From: a virus
IMG/VR virus record: IMGVR_UViG_3300009011_000018
Span: 1-51,375 of that record
Length of the DNA: 51,375 bases
Direction: 5' to 3' (one strand)
The position numbers were made by a program, and so were the translations under genes. Each line of letters begins with the position of its first letter. Within the stretch, counting starts at the first letter, position 1. Positions 23,338 to 33,384 of the stretch are shown here, one piece after another. The notes under the pieces are model-generated. The model saw nothing but the letters and a program-made list of their open reading frames with translations, was not told the DNA's origin and did no database searches.

Positions 23338-24312
23338 ATGAGTGATAAATTACCTGAAGTTACAGAAAAAGAATGGCAAGAAGTTAATGATTTTAATAGG
23401 CAGATTGTTGCTGAATTTTTAGAGCAAGGTCATCTATCCCCTCACACTCTGCGTCAATATCAATCTGGTCTGAAGATTTTCTTTAGATGGGTAAAAGAGA
23501 ATTGTATGAATAAGCCTATTACAGACTTAAAACCTCGTGATGCTTTACGTTATCAAAACTTCTTAATCGGGAGAGATTTATCTTCTAGTGCGATTAAATT
23601 CAAACGATCAGCAGTCTCTAGTTTGTGTGGATATATCGAGCTTTATTATGCTGAAGACTTCCCTCTTTTCAGAAACATCTACAATAAGAAAATTCCTAAC
23701 CCACCTAAAACATTGAAAAATGAGAAGAAGCCCCTATCTCCTGAAGAGTTTGATTTATTGGTGAAAACTCTAGAAGAACGTGAAGAATGGCAAATGCTTG
23801 CTTATGTGTGGTTTAGTTATAGTACAGGTTGTCGCAGAAGTGAATCCGTCCAATTACTTAAAGAAGTAATTACTTATAATTACGTTAAGGATAAGGATGG
23901 GAATGATAAAGCATACTACATAACGCACAATATTAGATGTAAGGGACGTGGACGTGAAGGGAAAGTCCGAAAGCTGAATTTTGACGATAAGGCAATGAAC
24001 GCTATTAAAAAATGGCTTGAAGTTCGTGGAGAAGACGAATTTGAATATGTCTTTGTTAAGAAGACTAAAAAAGGCGATGTAAATCAATTGTCAACCTCTT
24101 CTCTTAACTACTGGTGTCAAGAAATATTTAGTGACATTGTTGGAAGACGTGTGCATCCTCACCAACTGAGATCGAGTCGGGCTACACATTTAGTAATTTT
24201 TGGAAATAAGGACATAAAAAGCGCGCAAAAACTTTTAGGACATGAATCATCCGAAACAACAGAGCTTTATGTTATCCGTGAAGGTGACGATGATATCGAT
24301 GATGCTTTTTAA
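23338..24312 (+). CDS. yomM: Tyrosine recombinase/integrase family protein (YomM-like)
   Basis: A 324-residue protein with an N-terminal SAM-like core-binding domain (about 20-115; LSPHTLRQYQSGLKIFFRWV) and a catalytic domain with all key residues: R166 in STGCRRSES, H275-x-x-R278 in HPHQLRSS, H302 in LLGHES, and nucleophile Y311 in TELYVI. It therefore looks active. Such enzymes cut and rejoin DNA through a 3'-phosphotyrosine. In SPbeta a homologue, YomM, lies at this same place in the tail block, while prophage integration uses a serine recombinase (SprA). Its job here is unknown. GGCGGTGAG precedes the ATG, and a terminator follows. Confidence 0.88.
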   Translation: MSDKLPEVTEKEWQEVNDFNRQIVAEFLEQGHLSPHTLRQYQSGLKIFFRWVKENCMNKPITDLKPRDALRYQNFLIGRDLSSSAIKFKRSAVSSLCGYIELYYAEDFPLFRNIYNKKIPNPPKTLKNEKKPLSPEEFDLLVKTLEEREEWQMLAYVWFSYSTGCRRSESVQLLKEVITYNYVKDKDGNDKAYYITHNIRCKGRGREGKVRKLNFDDKAMNAIKKWLEVRGEDEFEYVFVKKTKKGDVNQLSTSSLNYWCQEIFSDIVGRRVHPHQLRSSRATHLVIFGNKDIKSAQKLLGHESSETTELYVIREGDDDIDDAF

Positions 24313-24342
24313 ATCAAACTGTACTTTTATGCAGATTTAACC

Positions 24343-24362
24343 TCCCCTACTCAGGGGATTTT
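24343..24362 (+). terminator. Terminator after the recombinase gene
   Basis: TCCCCT (24343-24348) pairs with AGGGGA (24353-24358), loop ACTC, then TTTT. It insulates the lipoprotein gene from upstream transcription. Confidence 0.75.
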
Positions 24363-24384
24363 ACATGTGTATAAAAATAATTAA

Positions 24385-24414
24385 TTCACCTTTCGCTTCC
24401 TCCTATGGTATAAT
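24385..24414 (+). promoter_or_regulatory. Host sigma-A type promoter of the lipoprotein gene
   Basis: A perfect -10 TATAAT (24409-24414) with an upstream TGG (extended -10), and a partial -35 TTCACC (24385-24390) at 18-base spacing. The only convincing host-type promoter I see in the window. It lies between a terminator and the lipoprotein ATG at 24451. Confidence 0.7.
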
Positions 24415-24450
24415 TTACAATAAAAACCTATAACGAGGAAGTGTTTTATT

Positions 24451-24948
24451 ATGAGGAGATTCTTATTAATCATATCTTCTTTAATATTAAGCGTAGCGTT
24501 ATTCGCTTGTTCTAATAAAGAAGAAGAAGTTTCAAAGCCTGAAAATAATAAAGTCAGTGCTGATATTGAATATAATTATCTAGATGATCCAGAATCACTT
24601 GTGAATTCATATGACGAGGCTTTAGAAACTACGTGGAAAAATGCTTCTTTTGATATGGAAAATAATCTACAAAAACCCTTCTTCATCAGAGGAACGGCAA
24701 GCCTATCAAAATACTACAATTATAAATTTACAAACGAACAGAAATTCTTCTGTGTTGAATTAAAGCCTGTAGACGGTGATTTTTCAGATAGATGGTTTGT
24801 ATACTTTGACAGAGATGAATATAAAGATGTGTATAATGATATGATTGATAACGATAACAAAACTATAGAAGTAGTGGCACAGATTCCCCAAAACGCCTAC
24901 GAAAAAGGTCAAGGGAATATGGCGCTTGGATTAACAGTAAGACACTAA
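24451..24948 (+). CDS. Small lipoprotein, probable moron gene (YomL-like position)
   Basis: A 165-residue lipoprotein: a short basic N-terminus (MRRF), a hydrophobic stretch, and a lipobox LFAC with lipidated Cys20, followed by a charged linker. The mature part (about 50-165) has TASLSKYYNYKFTNEQKFFC and DRWFVYFDRDEYKDVYND, resembling an OB-fold of the tRNA_anti-like type; the fold call is tentative. GAGGAAG precedes the ATG. With its own host-type promoter and terminators on both sides, it can be expressed from a prophage. A surface lipoprotein expressed this way often blocks superinfection, but that is inferred. Confidence 0.8.
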   Translation: MRRFLLIISSLILSVALFACSNKEEEVSKPENNKVSADIEYNYLDDPESLVNSYDEALETTWKNASFDMENNLQKPFFIRGTASLSKYYNYKFTNEQKFFCVELKPVDGDFSDRWFVYFDRDEYKDVYNDMIDNDNKTIEVVAQIPQNAYEKGQGNMALGLTVRH

Positions 24949-24976
24949 AGGCATCCTTTCTAGGGTGTCTTTTTTA
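24947..24976 (+). terminator. Terminator after the lipoprotein gene
   Basis: AAAGGCATCC (24947-24956) pairs with GGGTGTCTTT with two wobble pairs around a short loop, ending in a run of T. It begins at the stop codon. Confidence 0.75.
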
Positions 24977-25007
24977 TTTGGACATTTTTAGAAAGGATGT
25001 GGCTGTA

Positions 25008-28000
25008 TTGAGTAAAGACTTAAGAATCCTCTTGAATGCTCAGTTGGACTTCAACAGCACTCAAACTTCAATCAATAATCAAATCGCAGCGTTAGAGAAA
25101 AAGGTAAATAAATTAAAAATTAAGATTGATATTAACGATAAAGCTATTAAAACCATGCAAAAATTCTCTAAAGCTGTTGAAGACTACAAAAGGTCATATG
25201 ATAAGCTCAATCAGACCGTCCAACAAAGTGAAAAGATTATTAAAAATGCTGATGGAACAATTGATCGATATACGAGTAGATTGAAAGCAAATGGTGAAGT
25301 TGTAAAAACTCACACTCAAACAATTGATAATCGTAACAAAGCTTTGCAAAATGAAAGCAAGTTTATTCAGCAAAACATTAAAGCTCTTGAGCAGCAGGAT
25401 AAGATTCAAAAGAGAATTTCCAATAATAAAACTGGAAAGAAAAACGAAACTTATGGTGATAGATATAAGAGTACTAGTTACGAAGTTGATAAAAACGGAC
25501 GAACTAACGGCAATAGTAAAACTACGGAAAACTTCAATAAATTAACTAAAGATGCTGAACGGTTAAAAGCTAAATTAAACGAGTTAAATAATGCTGGAGC
25601 CATTACTGACAAAGTTTTTCAAGGTATTTCAAAAGGCATAAACTCTGCGAAAAGTGAAGCTTCTATTAATAGAATTAGCCAATCATTACAAAAACTTCAA
25701 AATAAGGCTAAAGAAAGCAATCGACTAGATGCATTAGGTGGCAAAGTTTCTAATTTCCAAAGCAACTTTGCCTTAGATGCTGAAAAACTTCGTAGACAAT
25801 TTAGAGGTACAGTTGATAAAACTGCTTTAAGCTCACTAATTGCTCAGAGTAAGGAACTCAAGGCTACTACCCCTAACCTTCAAAATGAAATCCGCAAACT
25901 ACAAACCTCTTTAAAACAACTAAAGTTAGACGCTTCAAGTAGTTCTACTGCATTGAGAGAACTTGGTCATACTTCAATAGACGCTTTTAAAAAGTTTTCA
26001 AGTTGGGTTGGCATTTCGACTATTTTCTTTGGTGCAATTAATGCTGCGAAACAATTAACTCAGACAATCATTGAAGTAGACGGAGCGATGACTGATCTAA
26101 GAAAAGTTATGAGTCCTACTACTAACTTTGATCAAGTTTTAGTTAACGCTACTGCAAACGCTAAAGAACTAGGAAAAACAATTACAGATGTATTAGCCAG
26201 TTATAATGAGTTTGCTAAACAAGGTTATAACGATAAACAAATGGAACAAATGGCTGATGCTGCTTTAATCACTTCTAACGTAGGTGAAATGGAAGCTGGT
26301 CAAGCAGCACAATTCCTTACCTCTGCTATTATCCAATACAAAATGGAAACAAAAGACGCTATCACTGTTGTTGATGCTTGGAATGAAGTGTCAAATAATA
26401 ACGCTACCACGGTAGGAAATTTAGCTCAAGGTTGGTCAAAATCTGCTTCCGTTGCAAAACAATTTGGTTTGGATATGAACGAGCTAAACGCTGCCATCGG
26501 AACAGTAACAGCAAGTACAAAAGTTAGTGGTAATGAAGCAGGAAACTTTTTAAAGAATGTAATGCCTAGACTACTATCTAAACCGGGTAAGAATGCTTTA
26601 GATATGGTTGGAGTTAGTTTAACAAACGGTGCTGGAGAAATGCGAGATGCAATGGATATCTATGCTGAAGTAGCTCAAAAACTACAAGGCGCAGATAAGA
26701 TGACTAAAAACATTGTAGCCGAAGGTCTTGCTGGGAAATACCACATCTCGAAAATGAGTAGTTTACTTTCTTCAATGGACTTATATAACAAGATGCTGAA
26801 AGATAGTGAAAACAGTGCTGGTTCTGCTAGACGTGAAAACGAGACTTATATGGAGTCAATTGAAGCTAAAACGAATATCATGAAAGCTAATTTCCAAGAG
26901 TTGTCATTGAGTATTGGTAAAGCTTTCGTTACAGAAGGTATGATCCAGTTTATAAAAGGATTGACAACAGTAGTAGGATGGCTTACAAAAATGACGAATG
27001 CAGTTGGAGTCCTCCCTCCTTTATTAACTACATTGGCTGTAGCCACTCTCTTATGCAAGAAAAACCTTCTAGGTATGGCAGTCCAAATGGGATTAGTCAC
27101 TAAAGCATCTAAACTTTTACGTATAGAGTCTAAATTGTTACAGGCAGCATTAGCTACAACTATCGTTGGAGCTGGAGTATTTGCTTTAGGTATGGGAATT
27201 GAATTTCTTGTCGGCAAATTAGGTGAAGCTCGTCAAAAATCAGAAGATTTAGCAGCTAAAAACCGTGATATGGTTAATAGTTATAAGGAAAACAAGAAAG
27301 AGATCGGTTCTTTAGCTGATGAGTATGGAAAACTTGAAAGTAAAATTAATAGTGGATCATACACTAATGAAGATTTAGAAAAATTCCAAGCAACAAGAAC
27401 TCAACTTGCTCAACTATACCCTACTCTAGTTCAAGGTGAAGATTCTTACGGTAATGTTGTCCTTGGAACTTCAAAGCAAATTAAAGCTCAAATTGAATTA
27501 GCAGAAAGACAGTTAGCAGTACAAGAAAAATTAAACGCTGCTAAAGCAATGGATGAAGCTAAAGACAACTATGACACTGCTACGAAAGATAATAAAAAAG
27601 CTCAGAAAAAGCTAGATAACGCATTTGCACCTAAGCTTCACCTACTTCCGGGTAATCCTTTCGCTAAAGATTATGAAATGGAATTTAACAATCTCAAGAA
27701 AGCTTCTGATAGATATAAAGAATTACAAGAGAAAGTTGCTAATGGTGACAAGTTAAACCGTTCTGAAAAAGGCGATTACAAGTATTTAAAGAACAAGATG
27801 GATGAGTACACACAGCTAAGTAATGCTGCAAAACAATCTAGTATGACTGTTCAATCTGCTGCAATGGACGTTATTAACAACACTGTTAAGATGGACGATC
27901 AAACTAGTAAATCTGTCGGTTCAATCATCTCTAGCTTTACCCTTTTCGCTTCTACTTCTGATCAATCAGCTAAAACAGTTGAAAGAACATTCTCAGGCTT

Positions 28001-31000
28001 AATGAGCAATCTTCAAAATGATGCAAATGTCAAACCTATGTTTAAAGAATATGCTTCTGCAATTGAGGAGTATAATAAACAAGTTGCGAATGGTCTAACT
28101 GGTGATGAATTAGATGCTTACAAGACAAAGGTTAAGGCTTCTTATAAAGAAATCAAAGATTACTTAGTTTCTATCGCTAAAGACAATGGATTTAGCGATG
28201 CTGCTATTAAAGAGTTAAAGAAGAATCTTGATTCAAGTACAATTGGAACTTTAAATCTTTCTGGCGCACAAGATAAGGCTAATAAATCTACTGGTAAAAC
28301 TGTGGATGAAGTTAAAAATGCTGCTGGAGCTGTGGATGAGTTTAGTGATTCAATGGATGGCGCAAGCACGTCTGCTGAAGATTTAGAGAAGGAACTTAAA
28401 GATGCTCAAGGCGATTTTCAAGCGTTAGCGGCTATTGCGAGTCAACAAGCTCAAGCAGGAAACTTAGACAAAGCAATAACTATCATGCAAGGTCAAGCAT
28501 ATGAAGCTTTATCTGATAAAGTTTCTATTTACAATAAAGTTTTAGAGGACAACGCAAACGGTAAACGCATGTCTGCTGCTGAAGCAATGAACTTAATTGG
28601 TAAAAGTGGAGAATTGTCTAAAGTTATCACTATTGAAAATGGGAGCGTTAAGATAAACAGTAAGGCTTTACTCGAAATGCGTGATTCAGCGATTAAGGCT
28701 TATAGTGATAAGATGGCTGCCACAAAACAAGATGCTATCAACCAAATGAAAGCTACGCTGTCTAATTTGAATATGTTTGACGCTGAGATAAAAGCAATTA
28801 AGACTGTTGCTGACGCTAGAGCGCAATTGGCGAAAGTTAAGGAAAATAGACAGGTAGCATTGGAGAATGGTTTATTTGAGCAGGCAGATGATTACAGAAA
28901 ACAAGAAGAAGAATTGTCATCTGTAACTGAACAATTGGATGCAATGGATGAATTAACTAATATGGCTTCAAAAGGTTTATCTGAAGTCGGTTCCTCTTTT
29001 GAAGATACCTCTAAAGCTGCCGATGGATACACAGGTGCAACGGAAGACGCTGCTGACGCTACTGCTGATGTCGCTGAAGAAACAGAAGAATATGTATTTG
29101 TATTAGATAAGTATAAACGTGAATTAGAGAAAATTGAACTCCTACTTGCTAAACAAACTAGTATTACTTCTAAATATCCTCAACATTCTAAAAAGTATCG
29201 TGAGTCACTTCAAAAGGAAATCGAGATTCTTAAGCAAAAAGAAGCTGCTATTAAAGCTCAAAATGAATCCCTGCAAACTCAAATTGATGACGGCTATATT
29301 CAGCCGACAGGAGTAGTTAATACTGGTAGTACTGGATTAACAGGCTCAGGCACAGGTGGAAGTAGCTATAGTGGTAAATTCGCTCCTATTATCAACCAAG
29401 CAGCTGCTAAGTACGGTGTAGACCCTGCTTTAATTGCTGGTATCATCAAACAAGAGTCCCAATTTAACCCTAACGCTCGAAGTGGTGTTGGCGCAACAGG
29501 TTTAATGCAGTTAATGCCAGCTACAGCTAGAAGTATGGGTGTGAAAAACGCCTATGATCCTACTCAGAATATTATGGGTGGAACAAAGTATATTGCTCAA
29601 ATGCTTAGAAAATACAATGGTAATATCGAGACGGCTTTACGTGCTTATAATGCAGGTCCCGGCAATGTAGCCAACGGCAAAGCTTACAAGTTTAAAGAAA
29701 CAAATGACTATGTAAGAAAAGTTACAGCTAATTATCAGGGTTATAAATCAGGTAGTATGTCTTATGCTAATGCTGGTTCTTCTGTCGCAATGACGGCTGG
29801 TGCTAGTGCAGGAGCTAAGGCTGCTAGTTACTATCTAAACAATTTCCGTATCTCTACTCCATTTTCTCCGGGCAAAGGTCTTAATGACGGATGGCATTCA
29901 GGAGGTCATAACGGTATTGATTTAGCTGGTAAAACTTCTGGAGCAGCGATGGGTAAGCCAATTTATTCCCTGACAAGTGGTAAGGTTACACAGGTATTTA
30001 AGAACAATCCTACTGCTGGAAACGGTGTAGTAGTTTTAGGCGATGACGGAAGAACATACCGTTATATCCACATGAAAAACACCCCTCCTGTCAAACTTGG
30101 GCAAAAAATTTCTGCTGATCAACAGATTGGCAACATCGGTTCTACAGGACGATCAGGGGGTCCCCACCTTGACCTTAAGATTGTTGACAAAAACGGTAAG
30201 TATATTGACCCCCAACAAGTATTAAAACAAATGGCTTCAGGTGGTGGTGGTTCATACAGTGCTACAAATGCTTCACAAGACGCTGCTCAAAACCTATCCA
30301 ACATTGCTGATGCTGAATCTCAAATCATCTCTAATAGTACAGAATTAATTCAAATACAGGATGAGATTGAACAGAAGCGTATAGAAGCTGAAATCAACTC
30401 CCCTCTTGCTGAATTTGACGTTAAAAAAGGTGATGTTGATGAACAAATTCAAGCTTCTGAGGCTAGAAATGAGCGTAATCTTTCTTATTCAGATGCATAC
30501 CGTAAGGAACTTCAAAAACAGATTGATCTAAACAACCAGAAATACAAAATTGAAAAAGATGAGGAAAAATTCCTTACAGATAAAATGAAATCTGGCAAGT
30601 ATAGTGAAGCCGCAGTTTACGAAATGAAGCAACGATTGGATGAGCTTAAAATCTCACAACAAGAAACAATCAACGCTTCTCGTGAAGTTGAGAAACAAAT
30701 GGTTGACTCTAGTGAGGAATTTTTTAGTCGTAAAAGAGATGCTCTTGATGCTGAAATTAGTGCTTCTCAAGCTAGAAATGAGCGTAATAATGACACTTCT
30801 CCCTCTTATCGTAAGGAACTTCAAAAACAATTAGACTTAACAAATGAAAAATATAAAGTTGAAAAAGAAGAAGAGAAGTTTCTACAAGATGCAGCTAAAT
30901 CTGGTAAATTTGATGCTACAAGTATCGATATAATCAACCAGCGTTTAGCAGAGCTTAAGACATCATACGAGGAAACGTATAACGCTGCCCGTGAATTAGA

Positions 31001-33383
31001 GAAGGCATTGGTAGATTCAGGGTTAAACTACTATGAAGAAGAGAAAGGTAAAATAGACCAAGAAGTTCAGTTGCAGGAAATCCGTATAGGCAGACTATCC
31101 GAATCCAGCAAAGAATACAGTGACGCATTAAAAGAACAAGCTTCAACTATAAAGAAAAAACAAAGCTTAAACGAACAGGAAATCAAATTCTTAGAATCTG
31201 CCCTAAAGAATTATAAGTTATCCGGCACGGTTATAGCTGATTATAAAAATCGTCTTGCAGAACTCAAACTTGAGAACGAAGAAATTATACAACAGTATGA
31301 GGAAATTAATGCTAAGATTGAAGCGTTCAGAATCGACAAGATGCTCAAAGAAATGGCTAAAGCTACTAAGAAAGTTAATGATGAATTAGCTAAAATTGAC
31401 CACCAGCTAGGCTTAATTGAAGAAGACGATTATGAAGCTAAAATCGGTTTAAACACCGACAAGTTAGAACAGCAAATGAATTTAGTTGAGCAAGCTAAGT
31501 CTAATATTGATGCATTAAAACGTGAACTTGAGAATACCCACGATGCTGACAATATTGAACGCATTAAAGATGAATTGGAATCTTGGAACGATGCGTTAGT
31601 AGATGCTCAGTATTCTGTAGAGGATTTACAGCACAGCTTTGTTGAAATGCGTGAAGAAATGGCTGATAAAGCTATTGATGCAATGAAGGAATATTATCAG
31701 AAACAGCAAGAGTTAGAGAATAAAGCGTTAGATAAACAAATCGAAAATATTAATAAAGTTTATGAAGCTAAAAAACGCTCCCTTTCTGATGAAATTAGTG
31801 AGAATCAGTATAAAAAAGAATATGACAAATTAACAAAAGACCGACAAGATTTACAACGTCAATATAATCTTACACTAACTGACAACTCACTGGACGCAAA
31901 AGCTAAGCGTAATGATCTTAAGAAGCAGATGGATGATTTAGACCAACAGATTGCTGATTTGAAAGAAAACCGTTCTAATGATCTCCGTCAACAAAGTTTA
32001 GATGATGAGCAGCAAAAAGAGTTGGATGCTAAAGATAAAGAGCGTGAAGCTTTAGATAAGAAATACAGCGACATTCTAGATAACAATAAGTATTGGGAGG
32101 ACTTAAAAGACTCTATTGTTGCTGGAAACTTTAGCGAGACGGCTGATACAATTAATAAATTTATCGCAGATGCTTCAGCTAACTTTGGAGAATTAGGTAC
32201 AGCGATTCAAAGTAACCTAGTTGAACAATTAAAAGAAGCTGCTAGTGTTATGGCTGTTATTAGTGGTACGGATGTTTCTAAGGTTAAAGCTACAGGTGCT
32301 TATGCTGGTGATGGAGGAAAGTTCTCCGAAGCTGACTTTAAGTATGTTGCAGGAAAAATACTTCAAGAAAAATCTGGAAACGTTAAGAATGGTCAACGTT
32401 TTATGGATATGGCTAAAACTGAAGGAGCAACAGTTGACAAATATGACAACATGAGTCTGGATGAAATTATGTCAACGATGTCTGCTGATGAAAAGATGTT
32501 GTTATCCAAGTACATCACGCAGTCTTCAACTAAGGATTTCACTGGTGATAAGAAACTTCAGGAATATGCCAAGAATTTAGCTTCAAGTACAAAAGGCAGC
32601 AATATCTCATCTTCTTCTAAATTCTCAGACGCTTTAGTAAGTTATGGTGGGAAATCGCAAGCTGGTCTTGGAGAAAAAGAACTGAAACAAGAAGATTTCG
32701 AGTTGTTAGCTGGAAAGTATTTAAGTTCTGTCGTAGCTAAACAAATGAAAGATTCTACAAGCATAGACGCATTGAAAAAAGTGAGTGAAACGTGGAAAGT
32801 TACTGCAAGGAATAAAGGAACGACTCTTGATCCAGATAATGCAGGATATACTTTTGATGAGCTTGCAAAAGGTATGTCTGATACACAAAAATCAATAATG
32901 TCTAAATTAATCATGGAGAAGATTATTCCTACTCTTATGGGTGAAGCGAAAGATAAGACTACGAGCATGGTAAAGAGTATGCAAGCTTCTATTGCTAAAG
33001 GTGGTAAAGATACATCAGGAAATTCAACTTTCGATGAGTTAATGCATCAATATAGAGTTTCCATTTTGAACGGAAGTGCTTCTTCTAATACAGCAAAAAG
33101 TAGTCTAGCTTCATTGTTAAGTACAGCATCTCAAGGCAGTGATTTAACAGCTAGCACTATTGACAGTAGTACGCTTTCTAAAATTGCAGACAGTTTGAAG
33201 ACTTTTGCTAATACTCTTCCTAAAGCATCAACTCCTACTTCTACCCTAACTGATTCTATCAGTAAAGTTCTTCAAAGTATTACCATGAACATTAATATCG
33301 ATAAGCTGACTGGAGACGCAAGTGGATTGAAGACTTTCTTCGAAACAATTCAGAAAAACTATACATTGAGAGGTGGAATCTAA
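25008..33383 (+). CDS. yomI: Giant tape measure protein with SLT and M23 peptidoglycan domains (YomI-like)
   Basis: I choose the TTG at 25008, 10 bases past AAAGGA; the earlier TTG at 24978 lies on the terminator. The 2791-residue product has N-terminal coiled coils (1-320), a tape measure core (about 325-700), hydrophobic segments near 670-735, an SLT transglycosylase domain (about 1455-1580) with E1483 in IIKQESQFNP, GLMQLMPAT and AYNAGPGNV, and an M23 domain (about 1617-1738) with HNGID (H1634, D1638) and HLD (H1720, D1722). Repeats and coiled coils fill about 1798-2364. SPbeta YomI (CwlP) has the same two enzymes. The usual final HxH Zn ligand is Asp here. It sets tail length and helps cross the wall. 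Confidence 0.93.
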   Translation: MSKDLRILLNAQLDFNSTQTSINNQIAALEKKVNKLKIKIDINDKAIKTMQKFSKAVEDYKRSYDKLNQTVQQSEKIIKNADGTIDRYTSRLKANGEVVKTHTQTIDNRNKALQNESKFIQQNIKALEQQDKIQKRISNNKTGKKNETYGDRYKSTSYEVDKNGRTNGNSKTTENFNKLTKDAERLKAKLNELNNAGAITDKVFQGISKGINSAKSEASINRISQSLQKLQNKAKESNRLDALGGKVSNFQSNFALDAEKLRRQFRGTVDKTALSSLIAQSKELKATTPNLQNEIRKLQTSLKQLKLDASSSSTALRELGHTSIDAFKKFSSWVGISTIFFGAINAAKQLTQTIIEVDGAMTDLRKVMSPTTNFDQVLVNATANAKELGKTITDVLASYNEFAKQGYNDKQMEQMADAALITSNVGEMEAGQAAQFLTSAIIQYKMETKDAITVVDAWNEVSNNNATTVGNLAQGWSKSASVAKQFGLDMNELNAAIGTVTASTKVSGNEAGNFLKNVMPRLLSKPGKNALDMVGVSLTNGAGEMRDAMDIYAEVAQKLQGADKMTKNIVAEGLAGKYHISKMSSLLSSMDLYNKMLKDSENSAGSARRENETYMESIEAKTNIMKANFQELSLSIGKAFVTEGMIQFIKGLTTVVGWLTKMTNAVGVLPPLLTTLAVATLLCKKNLLGMAVQMGLVTKASKLLRIESKLLQAALATTIVGAGVFALGMGIEFLVGKLGEARQKSEDLAAKNRDMVNSYKENKKEIGSLADEYGKLESKINSGSYTNEDLEKFQATRTQLAQLYPTLVQGEDSYGNVVLGTSKQIKAQIELAERQLAVQEKLNAAKAMDEAKDNYDTATKDNKKAQKKLDNAFAPKLHLLPGNPFAKDYEMEFNNLKKASDRYKELQEKVANGDKLNRSEKGDYKYLKNKMDEYTQLSNAAKQSSMTVQSAAMDVINNTVKMDDQTSKSVGSIISSFTLFASTSDQSAKTVERTFSGLMSNLQNDANVKPMFKEYASAIEEYNKQVANGLTGDELDAYKTKVKASYKEIKDYLVSIAKDNGFSDAAIKELKKNLDSSTIGTLNLSGAQDKANKSTGKTVDEVKNAAGAVDEFSDSMDGASTSAEDLEKELKDAQGDFQALAAIASQQAQAGNLDKAITIMQGQAYEALSDKVSIYNKVLEDNANGKRMSAAEAMNLIGKSGELSKVITIENGSVKINSKALLEMRDSAIKAYSDKMAATKQDAINQMKATLSNLNMFDAEIKAIKTVADARAQLAKVKENRQVALENGLFEQADDYRKQEEELSSVTEQLDAMDELTNMASKGLSEVGSSFEDTSKAADGYTGATEDAADATADVAEETEEYVFVLDKYKRELEKIELLLAKQTSITSKYPQHSKKYRESLQKEIEILKQKEAAIKAQNESLQTQIDDGYIQPTGVVNTGSTGLTGSGTGGSSYSGKFAPIINQAAAKYGVDPALIAGIIKQESQFNPNARSGVGATGLMQLMPATARSMGVKNAYDPTQNIMGGTKYIAQMLRKYNGNIETALRAYNAGPGNVANGKAYKFKETNDYVRKVTANYQGYKSGSMSYANAGSSVAMTAGASAGAKAASYYLNNFRISTPFSPGKGLNDGWHSGGHNGIDLAGKTSGAAMGKPIYSLTSGKVTQVFKNNPTAGNGVVVLGDDGRTYRYIHMKNTPPVKLGQKISADQQIGNIGSTGRSGGPHLDLKIVDKNGKYIDPQQVLKQMASGGGGSYSATNASQDAAQNLSNIADAESQIISNSTELIQIQDEIEQKRIEAEINSPLAEFDVKKGDVDEQIQASEARNERNLSYSDAYRKELQKQIDLNNQKYKIEKDEEKFLTDKMKSGKYSEAAVYEMKQRLDELKISQQETINASREVEKQMVDSSEEFFSRKRDALDAEISASQARNERNNDTSPSYRKELQKQLDLTNEKYKVEKEEEKFLQDAAKSGKFDATSIDIINQRLAELKTSYEETYNAARELEKALVDSGLNYYEEEKGKIDQEVQLQEIRIGRLSESSKEYSDALKEQASTIKKKQSLNEQEIKFLESALKNYKLSGTVIADYKNRLAELKLENEEIIQQYEEINAKIEAFRIDKMLKEMAKATKKVNDELAKIDHQLGLIEEDDYEAKIGLNTDKLEQQMNLVEQAKSNIDALKRELENTHDADNIERIKDELESWNDALVDAQYSVEDLQHSFVEMREEMADKAIDAMKEYYQKQQELENKALDKQIENINKVYEAKKRSLSDEISENQYKKEYDKLTKDRQDLQRQYNLTLTDNSLDAKAKRNDLKKQMDDLDQQIADLKENRSNDLRQQSLDDEQQKELDAKDKEREALDKKYSDILDNNKYWEDLKDSIVAGNFSETADTINKFIADASANFGELGTAIQSNLVEQLKEAASVMAVISGTDVSKVKATGAYAGDGGKFSEADFKYVAGKILQEKSGNVKNGQRFMDMAKTEGATVDKYDNMSLDEIMSTMSADEKMLLSKYITQSSTKDFTGDKKLQEYAKNLASSTKGSNISSSSKFSDALVSYGGKSQAGLGEKELKQEDFELLAGKYLSSVVAKQMKDSTSIDALKKVSETWKVTARNKGTTLDPDNAGYTFDELAKGMSDTQKSIMSKLIMEKIIPTLMGEAKDKTTSMVKSMQASIAKGGKDTSGNSTFDELMHQYRVSILNGSASSNTAKSSLASLLSTASQGSDLTASTIDSSTLSKIADSLKTFANTLPKASTPTSTLTDSISKVLQSITMNINIDKLTGDASGLKTFFETIQKNYTLRGGI
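30456..31080 (+). repeat. 309-base near-tandem repeat in the tape measure gene
   Basis: GCTAGAAATGAGCGTAAT occurs at 30462 and again 309 bases later at 30771, and the following codons stay alike (RKELQKQIDL / RKELQKQLDL, then EEKFL). A third, more diverged unit follows near 31080 (LQEIRIGRLSES ... NEQEIKFL). Each unit is about 103 residues of coiled coil. Confidence 0.8.
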
Positions 33384-33384
33384 G

